Below, in pieces: positions 24,493 through 37,864 of a DNA stretch of 64,000 nucleotides (positions are counted from its first letter, which is position 1; the number at the start of each line of letters is the position of its first letter). The DNA is taken from contig CM048845.1 in the NCBI GenBank assembly GCA_026545225.1, positions 63,017,033 through 63,081,032 of the forward strand. Reading direction: 5' to 3'. Origin of the DNA: Cornus controversa. Taxonomy: Eukaryota > Streptophyta > Magnoliopsida > Cornales > Cornaceae. The position numbers were made by a program, and so were the translations under genes. Under the pieces are notes generated by a model, which was not told the DNA's origin, did not search any database, and saw only the letters and a program-made list of their open reading frames with translations.

Positions 24493-27057
24493 TGTAAGAA
24501 CCGTGACCATTTTTGGTCAATTTTCTTTTTATTTCATTTAAATGCATATAAATGATTTGAATGATTATAAATGTGTTTTAAATATAAAATACATGTTTAA
24601 GGTCCATTATAAGTGTTCGAAAAACTTTTGGGAGCGTTTGGCAAAAGTTAACTTTTTCGGGTCAAGTGGGCTCGCGCGGGTCTTGTGGGCCCAGAAAATT
24701 CAAAAGTGTCAAAATAACACCAACTTCAAAAGGTAGCTAAAATAAAATATTTAAAGTACTACGGAGTTGATTTCGTATCAATTGGAGTTATAGAAATTGA
24801 AAATAGAGTCCGAAAAGATTTTAGAAGAGACTAGTGACATTTTTGTAAATAGATGAGTTAGGTATATAAATTGAAAAAGGAGAATATAGAATTCTCATTA
24901 TCTCTTTCTCTCATCAGTCGTGAGGAGCAATAGAGACATATATGTATATCTCTACATCTTCTTCTTCACTACTTCATGGAATTTGAGGGACTTGGGTCCA
25001 TAATTAGAATGCGCCGAAGAAAAGAAAGTTAGTCTACGCATTGAGGGCTCATGTTTCATCCATCCGAAATCGAATTTGGAGAAAGTTAATTTTTGTGAGG
25101 AATTAGAAAAATCATTTGGAAGCTCTTCCAAATTGATGTAAGGATGTCTAAACTATAGAATCCGGGGATTTTGTGAGTATATTGGTTGTCTTGGCAACCA
25201 ATTAGCTATGTGGGTATAATTAGATATTATTCAATACAAAAGTATGCTAAATTATGCCATTTAATGAATTATCAATGTTAATTAATGTAATTACATGTTT
25301 ATAAATGCCTTAGATGACTTTGTAAGTATGTTGAAATTGAAATGTGAAGGAATTATGTGTATTCATGCACATATGTGAAGGTGACACTTATGTATTTGAT
25401 AAAAATGTCTTAAATGCATGTTTAAATGTGAAGCATGCTCAATTGTCTACTTGAATGGTGTGGAATGTAGAAAATGCAATATATGCTCAATGTGAATGCA
25501 TGTGAGAATTGTATGGATATGTAAAAGCATGTTGAGTAGTTAAGAATATTATTTTCAATTATATATGCATAGTTGTTATGAGCATAAATAACCCATCTTC
25601 ACTCGTGGGTAAGCATGTGGTGAGGGTGGGAGCTCAATTAGGCGGTTAAATCCTTTGAAGAGTTGCGAGGTAATCCGGTAAAGAGAACCCTCGTGGGATA
25701 ATCCAATAAAGGAACCCAACGGAGTGATTCAATAAGGGAGCTCTGGTTAGAATGGAAGAGGATACTCCCTAAATGGAGTCTTATGATGAGGTAAACCGAT
25801 CAAGGAGCCTCAGTTAGGTGGTATTGGATTATCCTGGATAGCGAAGTCCAATGAATATGTGGAAAACTTGAGAGAGTTATGCATATCATATTGCATCGCA
25901 CATTACTTATGATATGTTGTGGTACATTGATATTTGCTTAACATGATTAAATATAAATATATGTTTATATGATATTCACGGAACTTGCGAAATTGTGTTT
26001 TAGACATTCCTACTGAATGTGTGGTTGATCATCCCATGAGGATTAACTCTTTTCAGAAAATGGAAAAGAAGTGGTGGAGTCTCCCCAGCGGTAAAGTTGG
26101 CGTGGAGCGTGTTCAGTTTCATTTAAGGACTTATATTGCTTTATTTGAATGCATGTTCGAACTGTGGACTATGTGCATGATATGAATATGTAAAAACCAA
26201 TTATGTTTCGAGAACATGTTATGTTTATGCTTTATGATTTTACACACTATAAGCATGGTATTGAGCATAGTAGAATGCTAGATTGTTTAAATGATGATTC
26301 TTTATTTATGTTCATTCTCACATGTATAAATTTGTGAGAATGGTTATATTGATGTATTGGTAAAGTGAGGAGTATGCATGCTAAGAATAAGGACCAAAAA
26401 TGTGAAGTTTGGACACTTAACATTTTCTGCAGGAAATTGTCTGGGGGATTTCGATTGTGCGAAACCTCTGTTTCGCTCAATCGAAATGCCTTCGATTGTG
26501 CGACTCAGGTTGCAAAATTTTGGATAGAAAAGAAATTAATTTCCAGTGTGCTCTCGATAGTATTTTGATACTACTTAGATCATGTGAGGTTTTCGATCAT
26601 GTGAAACCATCATTTCAATTGATCAAAATGCACTTCGCACAATCGAAAGGTGCATTTCGATAATGCAAAATGGGTTCCCATTGTGTGTTTTAAAAAGGGC
26701 TCATGCATATTTATTTTCAATAAGGGACATATTTAAAGGACTTGAATTGTTTATGTACGCACGTGTGCATGATGTTAAAGTTATAAAGAATGTTTTTGCT
26801 AATTTTGAGGTCACAACCTAGATTGGTTGATCATTGTGACACATCTGGTAAAAGATGAACTCATTGGTAATGTAAAGACTTTCACTGTATGTAATGATCA
26901 CGGTGGTTCGGGTAAGAATCGAGGGCGATATTGTTGGTAGTATTTAACATGATTGTTCAGGTCGTAGAATGACGATCGGGTGATCATGACACCTCACAAC
27001 TCAGAGTTTAAGCTTGGACCGGGGGAGTCCCGGTGGTCCGAATTTTAGGACGTGACA
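24493..27057 (+). mobile_element. nested LTR, 2565 bp, gypsy-like, plus orientation
   Basis: Starts TGTAAGAACCGTGACC and ends TTAGGACGTGACA. It shares ends and internal landmarks with the LTR at 44285-46551, including a TATA-like GGTATATAAATTG near 24860 and a run of short AATCC/AGGAACC phrases at 25620-25860. The two 5-bp flanks, GTACC and TTATC, do not match, unlike the other solo LTRs here, so it may have arisen by recombination between two insertions rather than a simple one. Confidence 0.8.
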
Positions 27058-27974
27058 TTATCGGTCGACTGAAAGACCAACCAGCTTACCGAAAGTCCCA
27101 AAATCCTGATACTATGCCATTTTAAACCCCCAAAGGCACATATGTACAAACCAACCCATATATATGGACCAAAACCATCATTTCCCATACCAAGATCATT
27201 CATTTGCATATAAAATAGTATAAAAGAATCCTTATACATTCATCCTCCATAAAAACATACTTGTTCAAGACTTAAATATGCATATTCAAATACAAAACAT
27301 AAATCCCCTTACCCTATATTCAAATTATAAGGTTTCGATAAATGCCTTGACATAGCATAAAGAAATATAACATAGGTAATCTTAAAAAAAAGATCTAGTA
27401 CTCCAATCCAAGCACCTCAAGCTCCGTCGACCATCATTGCCTTATCTGTAAAAATGTTTGGGGGGAGGGGGGGAGCGCCAACATGACCTACATGAAATGT
27501 AACCATGACATTCCTATTTACTACGTGGCATACTTTTAGTGCTCATGAAATACAATCACGACATTCTTATATACTAACTGACATACTTCAATGCTCATGT
27601 TCATGGGATCTTAACCCAATATATGGACAATTCATATGTTCAACAATGTTTAATTAATGAAAGACTATATAAGCATCAACATGAATATCACAAATCAATA
27701 GCAAGACTTAAACACCAAGTCACATAAATCTCAAAATCAAACAAAGTGGGAGTATTCGTAGAATTACCAAATAACCACTAATTGAGCCAATTATCCAAGA
27801 TATCTAATTTTACAGGCTACTAACCCAAGGCTCTAGACGAAATCACCTTGGCCAAGTTCCGTGCTTTGCACCCTAGCGTTCTGAGCCCTTCTTGCTTTTT
27901 CGACATCTTCTCAAAATCAAAAACCAATCATATAGGGTTCAAGTATGACAACACATACAATTTTGAATGTATCA

Positions 27975-28135
27975 CACATTTTCAAGCGCATCATAAGCCA
28001 TTTGATTTCTATGCTAAAACATGTCATTTTCATGCATATAACAATGCAATAATCACATATTTTCAAGTGCATCATAATCCACTTGATTTCCATGTTAAAA
28101 CATGTCATTTTCATGCATATAATAATGCAATATCA
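27975..28135. repeat. two-copy tandem repeat, period 81 bp, inside the gypsy-like LTR
   Basis: TTCAAGCGCATCATAA at 27981 recurs as TTCAAGTGCATCATAA at 28062, followed in both copies by the same AACATGTCATTTTCATGCAT segment. Confidence 0.85.
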
Positions 28136-29182
28136 ATTCTCTCACAAGGCATTCACAAAATATAATTTTATATAAAAAAAAGAACATTCTCATGCATTTT
28201 ATCAAACATGTGGCATGCAACAAGTGTAACATAGTCTCCATAACTATAAATCATTCTAATGGACAATATGTATCCTGAATTGCTAGCATATAAGATATAT
28301 ATACACAATTTATATCCATAGTTCACATCGATACATGTTCTAACATACTTCCAATCAACAAATTCATTAAGACATATACAATGTCAATGCACATTATTAT
28401 CATGTGAAGATTTAATTAATAAGTATTAAGTATGAGAAAAGATACAAGACTCACAATTACCACTTCCTAGCACTTCTAAACATGCTAAACAATCTGAAAT
28501 CAGAATTAATTTCTAATGATAAGGTGGAGAGAACACCCCTACTTCAATTCCGAACTTAAATTTTGAAAAGTCCTAAATCACCAAATCTTTAATTTTCTCC
28601 AAATTTGATTTTCGAACCGTAGAAGCATAGATCGTAACAAAGAGAACAATTTTCTCTTCTTGAGTTATCCCCAAATCCAAACTTTAGTTTCACCTATGTT
28701 TTCAAACTTCACCAAATCGAACTACGAATCGATCAAATCGAAGAGAATGATGAGGAGAACAATCTTTCCTCTTAGAACAATCTTCAAATCTCTCTTTAAG
28801 CCATCTAAAATCTAGAAAAAAGTTAGAATGAAGTTGTAGTGAGAGAGAGATAAGAGAAAATCTAATTTTTGTGGTGAAATAAATGATATAACTCTATTTA
28901 TATTTACCATCTTTGCAACTAAGTCATTCTCTTTCTCTTAAGCCTCTCAACTTATCTTTTAAGTCTCTCAATTATTCATATATGCCTTTATATAAATTCT
29001 CAAGACTTGTAAGAGTTTTCTGGGTCATCCGACTCCTCCCGAATCCCACACTCGAACCCAAATTTTCTCAAAAAAGTCCTATCACACACAAAATATATAT
29101 TTAAACCAATTTCTCATGTTTTATCACAATTAAAACATGATTAATTGTAAATAAAAATTAAAAGCAATTCCAAGGCTTTACA

Positions 29183-31390
29183 GGAGTGGCAATGGATCAA
29201 GAAACCTTCATATCCTAAAGAAGCCAATGTAACTATATAAGCTCAAAAGTAGTATTAGCAAGTGTCATATAATCATCTTCTCTACTAGACTGCGCAACCA
29301 TAACTTGTTTCTTGCTATGCCAAGAGATAAGTGAATCACCAAGAAAGAAACAAAATTCTGTAGTGGAACGACAATTTGTAGGGTCTTCTACCCAATCTGC
29401 ATCTATATAAGTATGGAGAACAAATCGGTATTGGGAAGAGAAATGATGCCCATGAAACATAATACCATTGAGATAGCGAAAGATGCAAAGAACTTTTGCC
29501 AAATGAATAGATCTCGGTACAACCATGGACGACATGAGAGATGTCTGGACGGGTGACAATGAGATATACTAGACTACCAACTAGTTGTTGATATAGGGTG
29601 GCGTCATAAAAAGGTTCACCATCATGTGGGGTGAGTCTGGTTTTGGACTCGAGTGGTGTTTTAACGATCTTGTTGTCAATTATACCTACTCTAAAAGGAA
29701 TATTTGAAAAGTATTTGGCTTGAGTGAGATAGTAACCATCGACAACTGTAATGGTTTTTAGACCAAGGAAATAACTATGTGGTCTAAGATCTTTCTTCTC
29801 AAACAAATGTGTGAGAAACTGTTTGAGCTCCTGAATACCTTGTAAATCATCTCCAATGATAATTATATCAACATCAGAAAGTAAGAAAAGAATTATACCA
29901 CAGTCATTGCATCAGATGAATAGAACAGAGTCATAGGAGCTAGTATAGTGTCCAAGGCAAGGGATAGTTGAGCTGAACTTGACAAATCAAGAACTAGGCT
30001 ATTGCTTAAGTCCATACAAAGTATGAAGAAGTTAACATACCTAATTAATAGGATGATGTAAGCTAGGAGGGGGTTGTATGTAAACTTCCTTAAGCAAATT
30101 ACCATTGAGAAATGAATTATTCACATCCATTTGAAGAAGATCCTAGTGACGAGTGACAACCATGACAATGAGAGAGCGAACAGAGGAGAGGCAAGCAACA
30201 TGAGCAAACGTCACTTCATAGTCGATGTTATACCCTTATGTAAATATTTTGGCTATAAGGCAAGCCTTATAGTACTTAACAGATCCATCTGAGTGAGTTT
30301 TAATCTTATATACCTAATTATATCCTATAACTGACTTTTCAAGAGGCAAATTAACCAGATCTCATGTTTGAGTTTTGGCAAGTGCATCTAACTCATTTGT
30401 CATTGTTTGCTGCCATAAAGGTTAGAGGATGTCTCACTGAACGTGTGAGGTTTATGTAAGATTTTAAAGGTATGATAACAATAAAAATCATTAAGATGGG
30501 AAGGTAGAGCTCTACTCGAGTGGAATGGCAAAGATCTAGTTAGGTACCTTAGATGGGCCAGATGATTGAGATTTGGTTAAAGGTGGATCAACAACTGCTG
30601 ATGACCCTGAAGGTTGAGTATCAGGAAAATGATCTCTTACTCGAGTGAAATGACGAAGATCTGAGGTAGTTATAGTGTTAAGTACCTCAGATGGGCCAAA
30701 TGATTGGGAGTCGGTTTAAGGTGGATCGACTATTGCTAATGACTCTAAAGGTTGAGTATCAGAAAAATGATCTGTTACTGATAATTTTGAAGGTTGAGTA
30801 TTAAAAAAATGATCTGCAGAAAACTTTAATAGAGGAATGGGAAATATATGACCAGGAACGCTAAAGGTGGACATTGTATGGAACATCTTGTGTTCCTATA
30901 AGACAATATAATGAGAGACTCTGAGTAATTTAGTGATAGGATCATAACATCAATTCTCTCTTTATTCAAATCCATAAGCAACAAAGTTAAGAGCGTTTTT
31001 ATAATTTGGTGCGCTTATAAAGAGAACAAAACAGTCAAACCCAAAAACTCTAAAGTGACTGTAGTCAAGAAATTTGCCATAAAAGTGTTCATAGGATGTC
31101 TGATTATGTAAGAGAGGCGAGGGTACACGATCGATGTATAGATAATAGTGAGTGTTGTTTCACTCCAAAAATAGGTAGGAATAGAAGCAGAAAGAACAAA
31201 AGAACAAACTAAATCCAAAATATGTCAGAGTTTGCGTTCAGCTCAGACATTTTCTTATGATGTGCCTAGACAAGAAGTGTGTAAAATAGTGTCATAATTT
31301 TTTACGATTTAGAGAAATTCATTTTTTTCAATATTCCATATCATTGTCAGAACGAATTTTTTTAATTTTTTGGAAAACTGAGTTGCAATC
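29183..31390 (-). pseudogene. copia pol fragment: end of integrase, reverse transcriptase, RNase H
   Basis: Minus-strand pieces include the integrase start of a conserved IRSDN-like segment near 31350, PxYF/W-type text near 31150, a decayed reverse-transcriptase stretch with LSSSAQLSLALDTI (30000-29900), the SYFLGLKTITVVDGYYLTQA connection segment near 29750, VGSLVYLIVTRPDISHVV (29600), and DADWVEDPTNCRSTTEFCFF then SLISWHSKKQVMVAQSSRED in RNase H (29400-29280). This is the normal copia order. Several frame changes and stops are present, so no protein can be made. Confidence 0.92.
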
Positions 31391-31395
31391 ATTTT

Positions 31396-33791
31396 GTGTT
31401 GGTCTATGTCTCTAGACATTTAATGTTTGCACATTTAGGTTTGCTCTTTTAATGTCAACAGAAAAGTTATTTTATAATGCAATCATCTATTAAAGGTTTT
31501 CATCCATCATTTTCTGTTCTGTGTTGCTATAAGAGGGCATTCAGGTCATTTTAATGCTTTATATATTTATTTTTCTGCATATTATAATGTTTGTGCCTCA
31601 TCATATATTATTCTAGCATAATTGATATTTCTGTGTGCCGGCTCTCATTATGTACTGTCATATTTTAGAGCAGCACTAGCAGGGTTCATATAAGGGCATT
31701 TTTGTAAATTGACTTTATTCATCAAAGCTCGTCTTTTAATTTATTTTTAGTTCTTGTACTACATTTCATATCTGTATATTCTATGCAACTTCCTTTAGTT
31801 GGTTATATGCTTATTTTTGTGCTTTAGTATGTAGATATACATTAACTGCCCAACAAGTGTATTTTAGTAATTCTTGCATGTCACGAAGGTGCTTACGTGA
31901 GGAGAGAATGTATGTGTTGTCCTTAGGCTACCTCAATGATTAGTCTCAATAAAAATTAAATTCATTACGACATTCTTGCCAAAATAGAAGGGTTGCTTAT
32001 TGGTTGGCTGTGTGGTCCAGTGAGCCAACATGATTTGGATTTTTCCTGAAAGTTAATGGATAATTTGGAATTATAACTGTTGGTTATGTTCCTATATTTT
32101 ATATATGTATGGGCATAAACTATAGTGTGTAGGGGCTGAATTTGAAACATTTAAGGGATGATGACTTAAAGGGTAAAACACTGGTAATTCATACAAATTT
32201 TGAGTGTTATTTTGAGCAAAAATGGTGAATATAGGAATCCTATTCTTAAAGTGGGCTTGTTCTTTGTTGCTGAATCAACATATGCCTCTGTTCAAACCAA
32301 TGACCTCTCTGGAGCATTATTTCTTGTTCTGAGCAATTTTCATTCATTATATTAATCTTATTTAAACTTAATAAATTCAAAAAAAAAAAGAAAAAGGCTG
32401 CCCAATTTCTCATATGTCAAACCTGGTTTTGTTGTCCCAAAGCTGTTGTCAAGCCTATTAGCTATCTGTCATGACCATATTTCATTATTCTACGGGTAAA
32501 ATTGATAAAAGAAACTTCAATTCATCATTATAAATATGTTCTAGTCATCATCAAGCTAGTTTTGAGGTTGCAACTCATTCTTGATCTTTCAAACCTCAGC
32601 CATCAGCAATTACAGCAGTAAGAAGAGCTTAAGAAATATTATGGTGAGAAGAAATTTTGAATTTTTAGGAGAACCTCCATAGAAACTTCATTATTGATCT
32701 TAAGTGACTCCTTAAAATTTATGAAGTAATTTTCTAGTCTATTAAGTATGCCAAAATTCAAGGAAATTAGTGCATGATGAAGCTTGGCAGCAATCTCATT
32801 TTTCAAGGCTGCATTTTGTGTGATTAGCTGCTGGCAAGGCTATAATCATTCAAAGAGTACTATATTTGGTCTTTTGAACCAATTCTGGTCTGAGCAGGTT
32901 TCAAATACTATTCTTAATCTAGTCCATTTGTGTTTCTCTTGTTATTAAGGCTGCTTTAAATTTCTATACGTCAAACTTAGTGAGCTGAGTGTTAGTGCTG
33001 TTGTCAAGACTCAAACAGTACTTTCAAATGATCAACATACTTTTTGAGTCTCCTCTTGATGCTAGCAAGTTTACTTTGTCAAGGATTATCCATTCCAGCC
33101 ATCATCAAGCAAGAACTTGAGCTGTAACAACATTTTATCATTGTACAGACCTTACTGTAGTCGTAAGTCTATTGCTGTCATTTCTCAAGTTATAAAGTTG
33201 TATTTCATACTTCAAGCAATTGAGAATATATAGTATCTTTTATCATGTATTTTGTTGTGAAGTTGAGTGTGAGAGTTCCAGCCATGGGGTGTTGTGAATA
33301 AAGGGAGTTTTGAGTGATATTGTGGAGAGATTCGTAAGTGACAGTGCTAGCAAAGGGTGTTGTGGATAGGATGAGAGTTGAATGTTTATGTGGTGAGTAG
33401 GGTGAGTGTGTGTAACAAGGGAAGTTGATGTATCATCAACCATTATAATGAAGCTCAGTTTGGCTTAACAGCTACAATGATGCTTCCCCAATTTGGGGGT
33501 TTACCTCGCTAAATCCTGTCTCTGGATGTTTGTATTATAGGTGAGTCATTTTATCAAACAGGTTGAGCAAGTTAGGATTTCAGTGAGTACTTTCATCAAA
33601 CATTCTTTATTTATCCATCCTAAGGTTGTCCAAATCATTTGCATAACTTCTAATTGTTTAATTGAGCTTTCTAAAATATTCCAGTAGCAACATATTGCCA
33701 CTTCATTTCCTGCTGCATTCACTCATAGTTGCAAAATAGTAAAAGTGCTCAAAACTCTTAGGAATCAATTTACCCCCTATTGTTTTTTTTT
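31396..33791. mobile_element. 2.4-kb noncoding insertion of unknown class in copia integrase
   Basis: Copia integrase reads up to 31390 on one side and from about 33797 on the other. The boundary model with a 5-bp ATTTT duplication (31391-31395, 33792-33796) restores FTKMIATQFSKK exactly. The insertion starts GTGTTGGTCTATG and ends ACCCCCTATTG followed by eight T. It has no long open frame. The 3' part (33480-33780) reads like U5 sequence of plant LTRs, so a truncated long LTR is the best guess; no other copy is present in the window. Confidence 0.75.
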
Positions 33792-33796
33792 ATTTT

Positions 33797-34890
33797 AGTA
33801 AAATCACGAAATATGTTAGATAACTCAAAATAATTTTTTATAAAAAATATCCACGTGAACCATGAAAAAATATCAATAAATATGATAAAATATCGTGATC
33901 TCCCTATGGTAGGAACAAAAAAGCCCCCACACATCAGAATGAGTAAGATCAAAAGAAGCATACGTAAAAAATTCACTTTTATTAAAAGGTAATGCGGGTT
34001 GTTTGCCCAATTGACATGAAATGCAATTAAAAGACTCAACTTAAACTTGACTTAGCAAACCTTTAAGGCTAAAGTTTGGATACGAGACAAGGAAACATGA
34101 TCTAAGCGAGAGTGCTACAACTCAGGAGAAGGTGAATTGACCTATGTAGTAATAGAGATGTTTGGAGTATGCAAATAGATAGAGGAAGTTTAAACAATTG
34201 TACTATCTTACAGCTGGTCGCAATGATCTGTCTAGTCCAAGGATCATGTACAACATAATCATTAGAAGAAAAAGATATGTTCAAACCTAGTTCAATTAAT
34301 TGGCCAACAAACAAAAGATCTAGGAAAAGTTTTGGTACAAGATGTCCTTGTATGACTAATTACCATGTTAGACCCATTTGCGGTATGTATGATAGGTGAG
34401 TGAAGAACATGAGTTTGAGTGGTGAGCAAGGTAGAGTTATATAGTATGTGGTTACAACAAATAGAATCAAAATACCAATGAGAGTTTTAACCTGTCGTGG
34501 TAGAAAGAGTAGAGGAAAATGTACCTTGATATCAAGATAAAACCTGATTGAGAAGTGCCTTAATGTTAGTTGTAGAAGATGCAGATGAGGAAGATGAAGA
34601 CTTGCTAAAAGAAACAGGTGCTAAAGCCGGTGAGTGCAGTATCATAGTGTCAGTGCGAGGCTCAACTGTAGTAGACTGAGTGAGTCGAGCACAGGTGTGA
34701 CATTGGTCAACATAATGTCTCTGAATCCAAGAAAATGTACATAGGGAGAGCGATTATATTTGGAGTTTGAGCACTGAGAGCCTGATCGATTGTTATACCC
34801 ATTGTGACAGGAATGTGCTAATGATCGATTAAGCCCTGACTGAGAAAACACTGATTGAGGAGCAAATAATAGGTTACGCAAGTCTCTTGG
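33797..34890 (-). pseudogene. copia gag/protease and integrase N-terminal remnant
   Basis: Minus-strand translation shows FVGQLIELGLNISFSSNDYV (the segment after the copia protease), then an integrase region with CQLGKQ-like and RSRYFIIFIDIFSWFTWIFF text (the DDSRTTW core of copia, altered). Upstream, 34880-34640 contains degenerate text that may be the zinc-knuckle end of gag. No 5' LTR follows, so the element is 5'-truncated near 34890. Confidence 0.85.
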
Positions 34891-36379
34891 ACAAGTTAAT
34901 TAAGTGGGATGTGTTGGTCGAGGGTCCAAATGTATTAACTAAGTGTCCGAGATGTGTTGGCCAAATGTCCTAAATAACAAAAAATATTTTTAAATTATGG
35001 ACACGACTATGAAATGTCAGACATTTCTCAAGGAGTGTTCATGAAGTGTTAGTGTTTGACAGAGACAATACTTTGTAGAAGTGTCAGTGCTTCTTAGATT
35101 AAAATTCTTAGTTGATTTTCTTGTAGTTTAGTTCATACAATACTTAAAACATAGAAATTGTAGAATAAGTTAATGCCCTAAATAATTGATATTATAATAA
35201 TCAAATATCATAATAAGTAATTAAGAAACAAAAAGATTAGAAAACTTATCTATCAATTTAAGATGGAGGCACATCAATTTAAGACTGAGGCACACGTTTA
35301 ATGCACTGTCGTAAGACACATTGATCTCCACACTTCATTCGAGTGATACCCATAGAATTCAACAGTCTTCAATCATCACAAGACAACACTCCAATTTGAT
35401 AATTCTAACAAATCAACAACAATTTTTTTCACTTGAAAAACTCAAAATATTATATAAGGATGAAGTATAATATTAGGACACTTCAAAATGAGAAACATAA
35501 AGTTTCAGGGGGTTCTGTAAAGGGAGAGATATTAAAGTTCTAATTTTTGGAGAAGACAATTTTATTTTCAGAAAATGTATATAGGGCTATAACCAATGAA
35601 CATATCTTTTGAAAATAGTAATGACTTTGAGAAATTCAACAAAGGTTATATTTTATAAATAATTATTAAATATAAAAAATATATAATTATAATATTTTAT
35701 TTTCCCAAAATTCCAACACTTCTTATTACACTTGGTCTAGGATGTTAATCAAAGATTATGTTCATATTACTCTTTTATTTTACTAAAGAGAGTTTGTGTT
35801 TTTCTAATTTGTCTTCCAAAAGAACCCTAAAATTAATTTTCATATTATTGAAACTGGTTCATTGCCTTTTATGGAGTTGTGACTTTTACGTGTAAGATTT
35901 CTCTTCCTAAAAATTAACCTATTCTTTTGTTATTTTTTTGCTAAATATCTTATAAGATTTGCTGTTTTAGATATTTAATTTTTGCCAAACCATTGTCAAA
36001 TAATTTCTACATGTACATGTATATATATATGGAAAATAATTAGGATAGTAAAAGTTATCACGGAATGAACAACCAAATATTTCTCTATTTATTAGATGGT
36101 GAAAGTGAAATAATTATTTGGGTCCCACTTACACTATTTGATGGATAAGAAAGTGATTCGATTTCTATTCGGTGATAACTTTTACTATGCGTATTATTAC
36201 TCTATATTTACATAAAAAATATGCAACAATGGAGATTCCTTCCAACCAAGATTTAGGGTTCAATGGAGATCCATTTAAACAGAGCATTAGTGATTTCACG
36301 ATAGCAGATCTTAGGACGTAAATAGTGACCGCATTGAATGGCAATGTGTTATTTCTATTCACATTTGCAAATGAATTAT
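34891..36379. other. intergenic DNA, no gene seen
   Basis: No coding signal or complete element recognised. AT-rich, especially 35640-35710. A diverged short repeat GATGTGTTGG occurs twice at 34900-34965. Confidence 0.5.
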
Positions 36380-36590
36380 GGCCCTGTTTGGCAGAACTTT
36401 TGCTTTAGCTTTTACACAAAAGAAAAAGAGAAGCAGAAGCTAAATGAGGAAGCTGATATCCATTAGCTTCCTTTAAATGCTCTTTTGGACTCTGAAGCTC
36501 TTCCGCCTTACCAATCCAAACACTCTTCAAAATGACTTTTAAACTTGAAAAACCGAAAGTTGCTTTTTAAAAGTCAATTCAAACAGGGCC
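36380..36590. mobile_element. 211-bp MITE, Tourist-like ends
   Basis: Left end GGCCCTGTTTGGCAG; right end on the minus strand GGCCCTGTTTGAATTG. Inside lie AGAAGC and AAAAGC-rich segments facing each other. GGCCCTGTTTG ends resemble Tourist-type (PIF/Harbinger-derived) MITEs of plants. The flanks are TAT on both sides, which is not the usual TAA/TTA, so the superfamily is unproven. Confidence 0.7.
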
Positions 36591-36599
36591 TATATATGG

Positions 36600-37829
36600 C
36601 TACACCTATTTCTCTACTCATTTTTAAAACGGGTTGTTAAATGGATCAAAATAATAATCCAAAGGTATTTTGTAAATAAAAGAGTACATTAGTAATGAAA
36701 TAAGTATCATATGCTTTGCACATGATTGTTTTTCATCCCTTTTTTAAAGTGTCAACTAACAGGAATTTGCAAAATTTTTTTTTTCTATTTTTATTGTTGT
36801 CGTTGTTGTTAAAATGATAGTTCAGAAGTAAAGTGGTTAAATCATAAAACCTTATACTATGCGTATTTATTATACACTCCCTGAACTAACAAATAGATCT
36901 CTGAACTAACAAAATTGATTAACATACCATCGGGCATGCCACTTGTGTGGGCCATTCCGGTTAGTGTTTGATAGCAAATTGACAAAATAGAAGTACATTG
37001 ATGAAAAATTGAAAACGTCATAGGAGTTTGATGAGGTTTAATTAATATAAGGGGGTTATATGATTAACATATATAGTTTATTATATAACACAATTTGAAT
37101 AACCATAAAAGGCAATTCCAATATGATTCATAAATATTTTCAAAAACTAATCCAATTTCAGTACATTTTTATATTGTACACACAAATTTTGAGTCTGAAA
37201 ATAAGATCAAAACACATGGACAAATATATCAAATATATTAATTTCGAGAAATATAGGTTACAAATCTCTGTAGATCTTTACAAAAGAAAGATAAATTCCT
37301 CTGAATCGATCTCCTTGGTGATCCAGATTCAAGGACTGTTGGAGCTTGATCTTGAATTGGATTGAAACTTTGGTGAAGAACGACACGTGGATGATGTGCT
37401 TGTTATTATTCTCATTCAGGGTTTAGATGCTTTGGAGTTTTGGACTTTGATTAAAGAATCCTGCAGAGTTTTAGTTCTCTCTGAGAGTCTTTTTGTTTTT
37501 TCGGATTCAATGGCTATTGGAGCTTGATCTTAAATCGAGTTGTTGAGAGTCCTCTTCAAGTGATTGTTGTTGAAGAAAGCCAGTGAGAATTTCTGATCGA
37601 AAGCTGAAGAAGCTTGATCTCGAACAGTCTTGTTGATGATTTTTTGAATTTGTTGAATCGTGGAGGAAGAACGACACAACTTTGAATGTGCTTATTGTTA
37701 TTCTTTTTCAAAGATTTGAAGGTTGAATGAACGTATGTCTTCAGAGCTTTAAGTATTGATTGAAGGCAGAGTCTGGCAGAACTTTAGTATTTTATCAGAG
37801 TCTCATTCCCTTCTCCCTTACCCCTGGAC

Positions 37830-37864
<35 letters not shown>

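Larger units (their letters stand above)
24050..29182 (-). mobile_element. solo LTR of a gypsy-like family, containing a nested LTR of the same family
   Basis: On the minus strand it starts TGTAAAGCCTTGG (at 29182) and ends GGGGCGTGATA (at 24050). A perfect 5-bp duplication GGAGT flanks it (24045-24049, 29183-29187), and it splits the copia RNase H gene. Subtracting the nested plus-strand copy (24493-27057) leaves about 2.56 kb, close to the length of that copy. A TATA-like region is near 28890. A direct repeat of period 81 lies at 27975-28135. No internal retrotransposon genes. Long LTRs ending GGGGCGTGACA resemble Ty3/gypsy chromovirus LTRs; this is inference. Confidence 0.88.
22200..34890 (-). 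mobile_element. decayed Ty1/copia retrotransposon broken by three insertions
   Basis: On the minus strand the order is gag/protease remnant (about 34890-34100), integrase (34040-33797 and 31390-31000), reverse transcriptase and RNase H (30100-29183, 24049-23885), polypurine tract TTGAGGGGGGC (22423-22437) and 3' LTR (22422-22200). Three insertions interrupt it: 22517-23879 (duplication AAGAT), 24050-29182 (GGAGT) and 31396-33791 (ATTTT). Deleting each with one duplication copy rejoins copia sequence: ADIFTKSL, SIATPIYYNNRIAI and FTKMIATQFSKK. The 5' LTR and much of gag are missing. Many stops and shifts show it is long dead. Short LTR and overall sequence suggest the Ale/Retrofit group, tentatively. 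Confidence 0.93.

Noticed and set aside
27848-28165. 105-codon frame with repeated FHAYNNAI text
   Set aside because: It is caused by the 81-bp tandem repeat within an LTR, not a gene.
33243-33443. 66-codon minus-strand frame
   Set aside because: Chance frame in the noncoding 2.4-kb insertion; low-complexity and no domain.
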